64,000 bases of DNA from assembly GCF_002101395.1 (NCBI RefSeq), contig NZ_CP019706.1:2480001-2544000 (forward strand), written 5' to 3'. The DNA comes from Pantoea alhagi. Lineage in GTDB: Bacteria; Pseudomonadota; Gammaproteobacteria; Enterobacterales; Enterobacteriaceae. Below the pieces are notes generated by a model, which did not search any database, had not been told where the DNA came from, and was given only the letters and a program-made list of their open reading frames with translations. A program made the position numbers and the translations under genes. Of this stretch, positions 7,760 through 16,541 are shown in pieces (position 1 is the first letter of the stretch; each line of letters opens with the position of its first letter).

Positions 7760-10387
7760 ATGAGCAAGAGTACTGCTGAGATCCGTCAAACGTTTCTCGA
7801 TTTTTTCCATAGTAAGGGACACCAGGTTGTTGCCAGCAGCTCCCTCGTACCCCATAACGATCCGACGTTATTGTTTACTAACGCCGGGATGAACCAGTTT
7901 AAAGACGTTTTCCTTGGACAAGACAAGCGCAGCTACTCGCGTGCCACCACTTCGCAGCGCTGCGTGCGTGCCGGTGGTAAACATAATGACCTGGAAAACG
8001 TTGGCTATACCGCGCGTCACCATACTTTCTTTGAAATGCTGGGTAATTTCAGCTTCGGCGATTATTTCAAGAAAGAAGCGATTGCTTTTGCATGGGAGCT
8101 GCTGACGTCAGCGCAGTGGTTTAACCTGCCAAAAGAGCGCCTGTGGGTGACCGTGTACGAAACCGATGATGAAGCCTGGGACATTTGGGCCAATGAAATT
8201 GGCGTGCCCGCTGAGCGCATTATCCGTATCGGTGATAATAAAGGCGGCGCTTACGCTTCAGATAATTTCTGGCAGATGGGCGATACCGGACCATGCGGCC
8301 CGTGCAGCGAAATTTTCTACGATCATGGCGACCATATCTATGGCGGCCCGCCGGGCAGCCCGGAAGAAGATGGCGATCGCTATATCGAGATCTGGAATAT
8401 CGTCTTTATGCAGTTTAACCGTCAGCCTGACGGTACGATGCTGCCGCTGCCTAAACCTTCTGTTGATACCGGCATGGGTCTGGAGCGTATTTCTGCGGTG
8501 CTGCAGCACGTTAACTCTAACTATGAAATCGATCTGTTCCAGAAGCTTATTGCTTCTGTGGCAGAGGTCACAGGCAGTACCGACCTCAGCAATAAATCGC
8601 TACGGGTTATTGCTGACCATATTCGTTCCTGTGCTTTCCTGATTGCCGATGGCGTTATCCCTTCAAATGAGAACCGTGGCTATGTGCTGCGTCGTATCAT
8701 TCGTCGTGCGGTGCGTCATGGCAACATGCTGGGCGCTAAAGGCAGCTTCTTCTATAAACTGGTTGGCCCGCTGATTGAAGTGATGGGCAGTGCCGGTGAA
8801 GATCTGCAACGCCAGCAGACGCAGGTAGAGCAGATTCTTAAAACTGAAGAAGAGCAGTTTGCTAAAACGCTGGAGCGTGGTCTGGCGCTGCTGGATGAAG
8901 AACTGGCGAATCTGCAGGGCGATACGCTGGATGGCGAAACTGTTTTCCGCCTGTATGATACCTTCGGCTTCCCGGCAGACCTGACGGCTGATGTGTGCCG
9001 TGAGCGTAATCTGAAAATTGATGAAGAAGGCTTTGAGCAGGCAATGGAGCGTCAGCGTCAGCGCGCGCGTGAAGCCAGCGGTTTTGGCGCTGACTACAGC
9101 AATGTTATCAGCATCGATTCAGCTTCATCTTTCAGGGGTTACGACAACCTTGCGTTAAAAGCGGCTATAACTGCCATCTATGTTAACGGCCAGCCGGCAG
9201 ATGAAATCACCGCCGGAGAAGAAGGGGTGATTGTACTCGATGAGACGCCGTTTTATGGCGAATCAGGCGGGCAGGTAGGCGATACCGGCGTGCTGAAAGG
9301 GCTTAACGCTGAGTTTAACGTAAGCGATACACAGAAATATGGTCAGGCTATTGGTCACACAGGCAAGCTGCTCTCTGGTCACCTGCGCATTGGCGATCGA
9401 CTGGATGCTCAGGTTGACGAGGCGCGTCGTGCGCGCATTCGCCTGAACCACTCAGCCACGCATCTGTTGCATGCTGCGCTGCGTCAGGTTCTGGGAACGC
9501 ATGTCGCTCAGAAAGGCTCGCTGGTAAACGATAAATATCTGCGATTCGATTTCTCGCACGCCGAGGCGATGAAGCCGCAGGAGATCCGTGAGGTTGAGGA
9601 TATCGTTAACGCGCAGATCCGTCGTAACCTGCCGGTTGAGACCCATATCATGGATCTCGAAGAGGCCAAAGCGAACGGCGCAATGGCGCTGTTTGGCGAG
9701 AAATATGATGCGCGCGTGCGCGTACTGTCGATGGGCGACTTCTCGACCGAACTGTGTGGCGGCACGCACGCCAGCCGCACGGGGGATATCGGCCTGTTCC
9801 GCATTACCTCTGAATCAGGCACGGCCGCAGGTATTCGTCGTATCGAGGCGATAACGGGCGAAGCAGCGCTGGCGCAGGTCAACGCGCAGGCTGAACAATT
9901 GCACGATATCGCGCAGCTGGTTAAAGCCAACAGCAGCAATCTGAATGAAAAAGTGCGTGCTATGATCGATCACACGCGCGCGCTGGAAAAAGAGTTGCAG
10001 CAGTTAAAAGATCAGCAGGCGGCTCAGGAAAGCGCTTCGCTGAGCAGCAAATCCAAAGATATCAACGGTATAAAACTATTGGTTAATGAACTGAGCAATG
10101 TCGATCCTAAACTGTTGCGGACCATGGTTGATGAGTTAAAAAATCAGCTGGGCTCGGCAGTGATCGTCCTGGCGACGGTAGCAGACGGAAAGGTTTCTCT
10201 GATTGCCGGCGTAACAAAAGATCTTACCGACCGTGTTAAAGCGGGTGAGCTGATTGGCGCGGTGGCGCAGCAGGTTGGCGGTAAAGGCGGTGGACGCCCG
10301 GATATGGCGCAGGCGGGTGGTACGGATGCACAGGCGCTGCCTGCTGCGCTGGCCAGCGTTGAGTCATGGGTGTCTGCTAAACTGTAA
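7760..10387 (+). CDS. alaS: Alanyl-tRNA synthetase AlaS
   Basis: Charges tRNA-Ala and edits mischarged Ser/Gly. 875 aa (E. coli 876). Class II catalytic core begins TRXT-like with RQTFLDFFHSKGH and SSLVPHNDPTLLFTNAGM; the editing domain carries the zinc-binding HSATHLLH and CGGTHASRTG motifs; the C-terminal oligomerisation/C-Ala domain ends with GGKGGGRPDMAQAGG. The open frame extends upstream to 7619, overlapping recX, but the family start MSKSTAEIR is at 7760. Followed by a terminator and csrA. Confidence 0.98.
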   Translation: MSKSTAEIRQTFLDFFHSKGHQVVASSSLVPHNDPTLLFTNAGMNQFKDVFLGQDKRSYSRATTSQRCVRAGGKHNDLENVGYTARHHTFFEMLGNFSFGDYFKKEAIAFAWELLTSAQWFNLPKERLWVTVYETDDEAWDIWANEIGVPAERIIRIGDNKGGAYASDNFWQMGDTGPCGPCSEIFYDHGDHIYGGPPGSPEEDGDRYIEIWNIVFMQFNRQPDGTMLPLPKPSVDTGMGLERISAVLQHVNSNYEIDLFQKLIASVAEVTGSTDLSNKSLRVIADHIRSCAFLIADGVIPSNENRGYVLRRIIRRAVRHGNMLGAKGSFFYKLVGPLIEVMGSAGEDLQRQQTQVEQILKTEEEQFAKTLERGLALLDEELANLQGDTLDGETVFRLYDTFGFPADLTADVCRERNLKIDEEGFEQAMERQRQRAREASGFGADYSNVISIDSASSFRGYDNLALKAAITAIYVNGQPADEITAGEEGVIVLDETPFYGESGGQVGDTGVLKGLNAEFNVSDTQKYGQAIGHTGKLLSGHLRIGDRLDAQVDEARRARIRLNHSATHLLHAALRQVLGTHVAQKGSLVNDKYLRFDFSHAEAMKPQEIREVEDIVNAQIRRNLPVETHIMDLEEAKANGAMALFGEKYDARVRVLSMGDFSTELCGGTHASRTGDIGLFRITSESGTAAGIRRIEAITGEAALAQVNAQAEQLHDIAQLVKANSSNLNEKVRAMIDHTRALEKELQQLKDQQAAQESASLSSKSKDINGIKLLVNELSNVDPKLLRTMVDELKNQLGSAVIVLATVADGKVSLIAGVTKDLTDRVKAGELIGAVAQQVGGKGGGRPDMAQAGGTDAQALPAALASVESWVSAKL

Positions 10388-10407
10388 GGGATAAAAAAGC
10401 AGTGCGG

Positions 10408-10442
10408 AAAGCGCCGTGGATAGCCTCCGCTGGCGCTTTTTA
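10408..10442 (+). terminator. Terminator after alaS
   Basis: Stem AAAGCGCC (10408-10415) and GGCGCTTT (10432-10439) around a 16-base loop, ending in a T-run. Confidence 0.75.
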
Positions 10443-10633
10443 ATGCAAACCGTACTCTGTAATAACAAAGTCAGGTTGCGGGTAATGATTTCGGCTAAAC
10501 TAACTATCAGCAGAATGTATTAGCGTGACAAGATGCGTTGATGTATTTGTCATCATCTACGTTTAGCGCTATATGATGGATAATGCCGGGGACCCGACAG
10601 GCCCGACTCTTTTAATCTTTCAAGGAGCAAAGA

Positions 10634-10813
10634 ATGCTTATTCTAACTCGTCGAGTTGGTGAAACCCTCATGATTGGCGATGAGGTGACGGTAACGGTAC
10701 TGGGAGTGAAAGGTAATCAGGTTCGTATTGGTGTGAATGCGCCAAAAGAAGTTTCAGTACACCGTGAAGAAATCTATCAGCGTATCCAGGCTGAAAAGAG
10801 CCAACCACAGTAA
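10634..10813 (+). CDS. csrA: Carbon storage regulator CsrA
   Basis: RNA-binding dimer that represses or stabilises target mRNAs by binding GGA motifs in leaders. Only 59 aa. It begins [18 protein letters not shown], has the [19 protein letters not shown] block with the RNA-contact residues (Leu4, Arg6, Arg44) conserved, and ends AEKSQPQ; the E. coli protein is identical up to its last residues, where it is two residues longer. The ribosome site AAGGAGCAAAGA itself holds a GGA, as expected for autoregulation. Located between alaS and the Ser/Arg tRNA cluster as in E. coli. Confidence 0.98.
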
Positions 10814-10830
10814 AAGCTATACCGAATCCC

Positions 10831-10867
10831 GCGCCTCGCTCTCATTACCGCGAGGCGCAATGTTTTT
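10831..10867 (+). terminator. Terminator after csrA
   Basis: Inverted repeat GCGCCTCG (10831-10838) and CGAGGCGC (10851-10858), followed by AATGTTTTT. Confidence 0.8.
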
Positions 10868-11100
10868 CCCGCCCTGTTTTTTTCTCTGTTGTTTTCCCCT
10901 GATTGTGAACTGCCCCCTGTTTCGCTGTTGATAATTCACTCTTTTTGTCGGCAAAATATGCGGATTGCGTGGCTTTTGTGCAAACAAACATTTGTTGGGA
11001 AAAATTGTTTGACTTATAAGTGCGGGAAAGTAATATGTGCGCCACGCAGTGCCGATGAGCGGAAACAAAGTTCAGCAGCACAGTTCGCAAGAACGCGTAA

Positions 11101-11193
11101 GGTGAGATGGCCGAGAGGCTGAAGGCGCTCCCCTGCTAAGGGAGTATGCGGTCAAAAGCTGCATCGAGGGTTCGAATCCCTCTCTCACCGCCA
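11101..11193 (+). tRNA. serV: tRNA-Ser (anticodon GCT)
   Basis: 93 nt including an encoded CCA. Acceptor stem GGTGAGA/TCTCACC, long class II variable arm, anticodon loop CTGCTAA, T-loop TTCGAAT. Lies downstream of csrA, as serV does in E. coli. Confidence 0.97.
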
Positions 11194-11202
11194 TTTAATG
11201 AT

Positions 11203-11279
11203 GCATCCGTAGCTCAGCTGGATAGAGTACTCGGCTACGAACCGAGCGGTCGGAGGTTCGAATCCTCCCGGATGCACCA
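11203..11279 (+). tRNA. tRNA-Arg (anticodon ACG), copy 1
   Basis: 77 nt with encoded CCA. Acceptor GCATCCG/CGGATGC, anticodon loop CTACGAA, T-loop TTCGAAT. One of three identical copies (argQ/V/Y/Z type). Confidence 0.97.
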
Positions 11280-11363
11280 TCTCCAGGAAGTAAAACGATA
11301 CAGTGTTAGCAGCCTGTGTCACGGTGAGTTGTCAGCACCCTGTGTTATACAAGAATTTGTAAT

Positions 11364-11440
11364 GCATCCGTAGCTCAGCTGGATAGAGTACTCGGCTACG
11401 AACCGAGCGGTCGGAGGTTCGAATCCTCCCGGATGCACCA
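11364..11440 (+). tRNA. tRNA-Arg (anticodon ACG), copy 2
   Basis: Identical over 77 nt to the copy at 11203. The spacer between them (84 bp) is not repeated. Confidence 0.97.
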
Positions 11441-11511
11441 TTTTCTCTGAAGCGTTAACGTCTTCTTTAGTATTTCCTCAGGTCAGTTGCAGTTCCCCCT
11501 GTTTTTCCGAT

Positions 11512-11588
11512 GCATCCGTAGCTCAGCTGGATAGAGTACTCGGCTACGAACCGAGCGGTCGGAGGTTCGAATCCTCCCGGATGCACCA
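11512..11588 (+). tRNA. tRNA-Arg (anticodon ACG), copy 3
   Basis: Identical over 77 nt to the other two copies. Last gene of the tRNA cluster. Confidence 0.97.
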
Positions 11589-11890
11589 TCTTCAGATTTA
11601 CTCCTCTGTTTATTCTCTGGTACTACTCTTCACACTCTTGCATTACCCTTTATTCTCTCGCATTACTTTTTACTTTCTCGCGTTACCTTCCAAATTTTCC
11701 TGTTGCGTTTTCTCATTATCTTCTTTAGCGACCCCTGTACGACCTCATTCAGGTTCCTGAACTCTCTGACCTTTTTCTGATTCCTAAATTTCCCAATAGA
11801 TTCAAAGCATTTGCTGTTCATTGCTACCGGCGACAACCCGCATACTTTACGTTAAAGTAAAGGGGCATTTATTCACAGCCGGGAGAGGAT
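11589..11890. repeat. Pyrimidine-rich tract with degenerate short repeats after the tRNA cluster
   Basis: No gene. The plus strand is strongly C/T-rich from about 11590 to 11720. A degenerate unit of about 20 bp of the form TTTAYTYTCTCGCRTTACY occurs roughly three times (near 11609, 11649 and 11669). The tract may mark past slippage or the trailer of the tRNA transcript. The yqaB promoter must lie in its right part. Confidence 0.5.
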
Positions 11891-12457
11891 ATGTACGATC
11901 GCTATGATGGTCTGATTTTTGATATGGACGGTACACTCCTCGATACCGAAACGACTCATCGTCAGGCCTGGGATCGGGTGCTGACGCGTTATGGTTTGTC
12001 GTTTGATGAACAGGCGATGATTGGGCTGAATGGCTCACCAACATGGCGCGTGGCGGAATTTATCATTGCCAGCCATCAGGCCGATCTGGATCCTTTCCAG
12101 CTGGCTGCTGAAAAAACAGCCGCCGTGAAAACCATGCTTTTTGACAGCGTTCGTGCTTTGCCGCTTATCGATGTGGTGAAAGCTTATCACGGGCGTAAAC
12201 CTATGGCGGTGGGGACCGGCAGTGAACATGCAATGGCCGATGCTTTGTTGCAGCATCTGCATCTGCGTCATTATTTTGACGTTATCGTTGGTGCTGATGA
12301 TGTAACGCGCCATAAACCTGAACCCGACACTTTTCTGCGTTGCGCTGCGTTAATGGGCGTGGATGCTGAAAAATGCGTGGTGTTTGAGGATGCCGACTTT
12401 GGCCTGCAGGCAGCGCAAGCCGCTGGTATGGCTGCGGTAGATGTTCGCTTATTGTGA
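11891..12457 (+). CDS. yqaB: HAD-family sugar phosphatase YqaB (fructose-1-phosphate/6-phosphogluconate phosphatase)
   Basis: Haloacid dehalogenase-like phosphatase active on small sugar phosphates. 188 aa, the same length as E. coli YqaB. HAD motif I is FDMDGTLLDTE (nucleophile Asp), motif II is AVGTGSE, motif III Lys is in HKPEPDTF, and motif IV is VVFEDADFGLQAA. Shine-Dalgarno GGGAGAGG. Its TGA overlaps the GTG start of yqaA by four bases, so the two are translationally coupled. Confidence 0.95.
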   Translation: MYDRYDGLIFDMDGTLLDTETTHRQAWDRVLTRYGLSFDEQAMIGLNGSPTWRVAEFIIASHQADLDPFQLAAEKTAAVKTMLFDSVRALPLIDVVKAYHGRKPMAVGTGSEHAMADALLQHLHLRHYFDVIVGADDVTRHKPEPDTFLRCAALMGVDAEKCVVFEDADFGLQAAQAAGMAAVDVRLL

Positions 12458-12879
12458 ATGACATTCTGAGTTACGGTTCGTTATTTGCCAGCAGTTTTTT
12501 GAGCGCCACGCTGCTACCGGGGAGCTCTGAGGTGCTGCTGGTTACGTTACTACTGGCAGGGAATTCGCCGGCATTAGGTCTGATTTGTGTCGCAGCCGTG
12601 GGGAACACGCTCGGCGGATTAACAAACGTTGTTATTGGTCGCTTACTGCCGCCAAAGCAGGGGCGATGGCATAACACAGCAATGGCGTGGTTGCGTCGGC
12701 TTGGTCCTGCAGCGCTGTTATTCAGTTGGTTACCGCTGATTGGCGATCTGCTGTGTGTACTGGCTGGCTGGTTGCGTTTCTCATGGCTCCCGGTAGTGCT
12801 GTTTTTGGCTATTGGCAAGACTCTGCGTTACGTAGTGGTCGCGACCGCAACTTTACAGGGCATGGCGTGGTGGCATTGA
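12454..12879 (+). CDS. yqaA: Inner-membrane protein YqaA (DedA/VTT-like family)
   Basis: 141-aa membrane protein with several hydrophobic helices (SLFASSFLSATLLP, GLICVAAVGNTLGGLTN, GDLLCVLAGWLRFSW, VVLFLAIGKTLRY), ending GMAWWH like the E. coli protein of 142 aa. Function unknown. It starts with GTG in a GTGA overlap with yqaB; the ATG four bases later is out of frame. gshA follows closely, so yqaB-yqaA-gshA may form one unit. Confidence 0.93.
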   Translation: MNDILSYGSLFASSFLSATLLPGSSEVLLVTLLLAGNSPALGLICVAAVGNTLGGLTNVVIGRLLPPKQGRWHNTAMAWLRRLGPAALLFSWLPLIGDLLCVLAGWLRFSWLPVVLFLAIGKTLRYVVVATATLQGMAWWH

Positions 12880-12952
12880 TTCCTTCAGAATCGGGGCTAC
12901 GGTAAACATTATGCTAAACAAAAATAAATTATTCTCTGAGCGGGAGGTCACT

Positions 12953-14515
12953 TTGATCCCGGACGTATCACAGGCGCTTTCCTGGCTGGAAGCACATCCT
13001 GACGCCCTGAAAGGTATTGGTCGAGGCATTGAGCGTGAAACGCTACGTGTCAGGCCAGACGGTAAACTCGCGACCACCGGCCATCCGGCGGATCTTGGCG
13101 CAGCGTTGACCCATAAATGGATTACCACTGATTTCGCTGAATCACTGCTTGAGTTTATTACACCCGTCGATCGCGATATCGATCATCTGCTGGCGTTTTT
13201 ACGCGATATACATCGTCATGTTGCCCGCGAGTTAGGCGAAGAGCGTATGTGGCCTTTCAGTATGCCCTGCGTGATTGAAAACAGCGATGCTATCCAGCTG
13301 GCGCAATATGGCAGCTCGAACATTGGACGCATGAAAACGCTCTATCGCGAAGGTCTGAAAAATCGCTACGGCGCGTTGATGCAGACTATTTCCGGCGTGC
13401 ATTACAACTTCTCGCTGCCGCTCTCTTTCTGGCAGGCGTGGGCTGGCGTTAAAGATATGGAAAGCGGCAAAGATGCCATCTCTGCCGGCTATTTACGCTT
13501 GATCCGTAACTACTATCGCTTTGGCTGGGTTATTCCCTATCTGTTTGGCGCTTCGCCTGCGGTTTGTTCTACTTTCCTGCAGGGGAAAGAGAGCAGCCTG
13601 CCTTTTGAGCGCAACGAGCGCGGTATGCTCTGGTTACCCTATGCTACCTCGCTGCGCTTAAGCGATTTGGGGTATACCAATAAATCGCAGAGCAATCTGG
13701 GCATTACGTTTAATACCCTGAACGGCTATGTCGAGGCGTTGAAAAAGGCGATTAAAACCCCTTCTGAAGAATATGCCCGTATAGGCGTAAAAGATGAAGA
13801 AGGGCGCTGGTTACAGCTTAATACCAACGTGCTGCAGATAGAGAACGAACTCTATGCGCCTATTCGTCCCAAACGCGTTACGCGTTCTGGCGAGGCGCCG
13901 TCTGATGCGCTGGCGCGCGGTGGCATTGAATATATTGAAGTGCGTTCGCTGGATATTAACCCTTTCTCACCGGTTGGTGTAGATGAAACGCAGGTGCGCT
14001 TCCTCGATCTGTTCCTGATCTGGTGTACGCTGGCAGACGCGCCGGAAATGAGCAGCGCTGAACTGCAATGCACGCGGCAAAACTGGAATCGCGTTATCCT
14101 TGAAGGTCGTAAGCCGGGTCAGACCATCGGCATAGGCTGTGAAGATACCCGTCAGCCGTTAACGATGGTGGGCAAAGCGCTGTTTGCCGACCTGAAACGT
14201 GTAGCGGAAGTTCTCGATAGTCAGTCGGGATCGCCTGATTACCAGCAGGTGTGCGATCGCCTGGTCGCCTCTTTTGACGATCCTGAGTTAACCTATTCTG
14301 CGCGCATCTTACAGACGATGCTGGATAACGGCATCAGCGGAACCGGGCTGGCGCTGGCCGAGCAGTATCGTCAGATGCTGACGGAAGAGCCGTTGCAGGT
14401 ATTAACCGGGGAAGATTTCACTCAGGAAGCGATACGCTCGCGTTATGCGCAGCAGGAGCTGGAAGCGGCAGATACCCTGAGTTTCGCTGAGTTTTTGGCG
14501 AGCAAGAAAGGATAG
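12953..14515 (+). CDS. gshA: Glutamate-cysteine ligase GshA
   Basis: Makes gamma-glutamylcysteine from Glu, Cys and ATP, the first and rate-limiting step of glutathione synthesis. 520 aa from a TTG start (E. coli 518, also from TTG). Seen: ERETLRV, WITTDFAESLLEFITP, the NRYGALMQTISGVHYNFSLP core and GIEYIEVRSLDINPFSPVG. The start was set by the strong Shine-Dalgarno GGGAGGT (12941-12947) six bases before TTG 12953 and by homology (MIPDVSQAL). An ATG at 12911 in the same frame would add 14 residues without such a site. Confidence 0.96.
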   Translation: MIPDVSQALSWLEAHPDALKGIGRGIERETLRVRPDGKLATTGHPADLGAALTHKWITTDFAESLLEFITPVDRDIDHLLAFLRDIHRHVARELGEERMWPFSMPCVIENSDAIQLAQYGSSNIGRMKTLYREGLKNRYGALMQTISGVHYNFSLPLSFWQAWAGVKDMESGKDAISAGYLRLIRNYYRFGWVIPYLFGASPAVCSTFLQGKESSLPFERNERGMLWLPYATSLRLSDLGYTNKSQSNLGITFNTLNGYVEALKKAIKTPSEEYARIGVKDEEGRWLQLNTNVLQIENELYAPIRPKRVTRSGEAPSDALARGGIEYIEVRSLDINPFSPVGVDETQVRFLDLFLIWCTLADAPEMSSAELQCTRQNWNRVILEGRKPGQTIGIGCEDTRQPLTMVGKALFADLKRVAEVLDSQSGSPDYQQVCDRLVASFDDPELTYSARILQTMLDNGISGTGLALAEQYRQMLTEEPLQVLTGEDFTQEAIRSRYAQQELEAADTLSFAEFLASKKG

Positions 14516-14519
14516 AAAA

Positions 14520-14594
14520 GAAAATGGCCACAATCACTGTGGCCAAACTAACATCTCTGTTGTCAGGGATGATGATAACAAATGCGCGTCTTTC
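14520..14594 (-). ncRNA. micA: Small RNA MicA
   Basis: On the minus strand, between gshA and luxS exactly as in E. coli. The 5' end reads GAAAGACGCGCATTTG, the known seed that pairs with ompA mRNA, then a run matching E. coli (TTATCATCATCCCTGA), a variable middle, and a terminator stem GGCCACA/TGTGGCC with trailing T. About 75 nt. Hfq-dependent repressor of outer membrane protein mRNAs under envelope stress. Confidence 0.93.
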
Positions 14595-14600
14595 ACTTAT

Positions 14601-14628
14601 TCAGACGCACGGCGAACAGAAAAGTTTC
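14601..14628 (-). promoter_or_regulatory. Sigma-E (RpoE) promoter of micA
   Basis: On the minus strand a -35 GAAACTT (14622-14628) and a -10 TCTGA (14601-14605) are 16 bp apart, matching the RpoE pattern GGAACTT-N16-TCTGA with one change. The predicted transcript start falls at the MicA 5' end. Confidence 0.85.
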
Positions 14629-14664
14629 ATCGTTCACAAAAAAATTTTTAGCTGAGGTAACGAT

Positions 14665-15183
14665 ATGCCATTACTGGACAGTTTTACCGTTGATCATACC
14701 CGTATGGCCGCGCCGGCAGTACGCGTCGCCAAAACCATGAATACGCCTCATGGCGATACCATCACGGTATTTGATCTGCGTTTCTGCGTGCCCAATAAAG
14801 AAGTTATGCCGGAACGCGGTATCCACACGCTTGAGCATCTGTTCGCAGGCTTTATGCGTAACCACCTGAATGGCGACGGCGTAGAAATTATTGATATCTC
14901 TCCGATGGGATGCCGCACCGGCTTTTATATGAGCCTGATCGGTACGCCTTCCGAGCAGCGCGTTGCTGATTCATGGAAAGCGGCGATGAATGATGTGCTG
15001 AAGGTCAATGACCAGAACCAAATCCCGGAACTGAACGAATATCAGTGCGGGACCTATCAGATGCACTCGCTGGATGAGGCCAAAGATATTGCCCGTCACA
15101 TCATTGAGCATGACGTACGTGTTAACCACAATGATGAGCTGGCGCTGCCGCAGGATAAGCTGAAAGAACTGGAAATCCACTAA
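14665..15183 (+). CDS. luxS: S-ribosylhomocysteine lyase LuxS
   Basis: Cleaves S-ribosylhomocysteine to homocysteine and DPD, the precursor of autoinducer-2. It belongs to the activated methyl cycle. 172 aa (E. coli 171). The metal-binding HTLEH and the Cys in EYQCGTYQMHSLDEA are present, with the substrate region MGCRTGFYM. Shine-Dalgarno GAGG before ATG. The leader region is opposite the micA promoter, so MicA and luxS transcripts may overlap, as in E. coli. Confidence 0.98.
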   Translation: MPLLDSFTVDHTRMAAPAVRVAKTMNTPHGDTITVFDLRFCVPNKEVMPERGIHTLEHLFAGFMRNHLNGDGVEIIDISPMGCRTGFYMSLIGTPSEQRVADSWKAAMNDVLKVNDQNQIPELNEYQCGTYQMHSLDEAKDIARHIIEHDVRVNHNDELALPQDKLKELEIH

Positions 15184-15194
15184 GCGTAAAGCAT

Positions 15195-15226
15195 AAAAAA
15201 GGGCCGCGTTTGCGGCCCTTTTTATT
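15195..15226. terminator. Bidirectional terminator between luxS and corB
   Basis: GGGCCGC (15201-15207) and GCGGCCC (15212-15218) with an A-run before and a T-run after, between two convergent genes. Confidence 0.9.
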
Positions 15227-15235
15227 GGCGGCGAA

Positions 15236-16522
15236 TCAGGAGCCAATACTGGATTGCAGCGGCTGTTGGGGCGTTACCCTTATCTGCTTCACCATATTGT
15301 CCTGCACATCAAGAATATCGATATCATAGTTATTTATCTGGATACGCGTGCCTGCCTGCGGGATCTCTTCCAGTTCTTCCAGCAGCATGCCGTTAACCGT
15401 ACGCGCCTCTTCCTGAGGTAAGTGCCAGTTAAATGCTTTATTGATTTCCCGCACGTTAGCCGTACCTTCAATCAGCACTGAACCATCGCTCTGCGGCATC
15501 ACTTCTTCAGCCAGTGAAGGAGACATGGAGGTCGTAAAATCACCGACAATCTCTTCCAGAATATCTTCGATGGTAACCAGTCCCTTGATATCGCCATACT
15601 CGTCCACCACCAGCCCAACTTTCTTCTTGTTGCGCTGAAATTTAACCAGCTGCACGTTAAGCGGCGTGCCTTCCGGCACGTAGTAAATTTCATCAGCAGC
15701 GCGCAGCAGGTTCTCTTTAGTGAACTCTTTTTTCTCTGTCATCATGCGCCACGCTTCGCGTACGCGCAGCATGGCCACGGCGTCGTCCAGCGAGTCACGA
15801 TATAATACGATCCGGCCATGAGGAGAATGGGACACCTGGCGTTCAATGGATTTCCACTCATCGTTGATATTGATGCCGACGATTTCATTACGCGGCACCA
15901 TGATGTCATCCACGCTCACCTTTTCCAGATCCAGCACCGATAGCAGCATCTCCTGGTGACGGCGCGACATGAGCGAACGGGATTCATACACGATGGTGCG
16001 CAGCTCATCTTTATTCAGCGCTGAACTGATTGAACCGTCCGATTTGATGCCGATCATACGCATCAGCAGGCGTGTAATGGTATTTAGCAGCCATACCAGC
16101 GGCATCATAATGATCTGCAACGGGCCAAGCAGCAGGCTGCTGGGATAGGCAACCTTTTCCGGATAAAGCGCGGCAATGGTTTTTGGCAGGACTTCCGCGA
16201 AAATCAACACCGCAAACGTCAGTATGCCGGTGGCAATGGCGACGCCTGCATTACCATACAGGCGCATCCCAACGATGGTCGCCAGCGCCGAGGCGAGAAT
16301 ATTGACCAGGTTGTTGCCGATCAGCACCAGGCTTATCAAACGGTCTGGGCGTCGCAGTAATTTCTCCACGCGACGGGCACTGCGGTTGCCGTTTTTGGCT
16401 TTATGACGCAGCCGGTAACGGTTAAGGGTCATCATGCCGGTCTCGGAGCCGGAAAAGTAAGCCGAGACCAGAATCATCACGACCAGCGTAATAATCAGTG
16501 TGGTGGTTGAAACGTGTTCCAA
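15236..16522 (-). CDS. corB: CNNM/CorC-family membrane protein YfjD (CorB)
   Basis: Integral membrane protein of the CNNM (DUF21)-CBS-CorC_HlyC family, linked to magnesium/cobalt efflux or its regulation. 428 aa. DUF21 membrane domain at residues ~1-190 (SAYFSGSETGMMTLNRYRLRH, IGNNLVNILASA, LPKTIAALYPEKVA), two CBS domains (~200-330, DIMVPRNEIVGI and GLVTIEDILEEIVGDF), then the C-terminal CorC_HlyC domain. The start is TTG, behind AGGATT; no ATG fits. ypjD lies directly upstream on the same strand with a 19-bp gap. Confidence 0.94.
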   Translation of the reverse strand: MEHVSTTTLIITLVVMILVSAYFSGSETGMMTLNRYRLRHKAKNGNRSARRVEKLLRRPDRLISLVLIGNNLVNILASALATIVGMRLYGNAGVAIATGILTFAVLIFAEVLPKTIAALYPEKVAYPSSLLLGPLQIIMMPLVWLLNTITRLLMRMIGIKSDGSISSALNKDELRTIVYESRSLMSRRHQEMLLSVLDLEKVSVDDIMVPRNEIVGININDEWKSIERQVSHSPHGRIVLYRDSLDDAVAMLRVREAWRMMTEKKEFTKENLLRAADEIYYVPEGTPLNVQLVKFQRNKKKVGLVVDEYGDIKGLVTIEDILEEIVGDFTTSMSPSLAEEVMPQSDGSVLIEGTANVREINKAFNWHLPQEEARTVNGMLLEELEEIPQAGTRIQINNYDIDILDVQDNMVKQIRVTPQQPLQSSIGS

Positions 16523-16541
16523 CGCGGAATCCTTTTATCAA

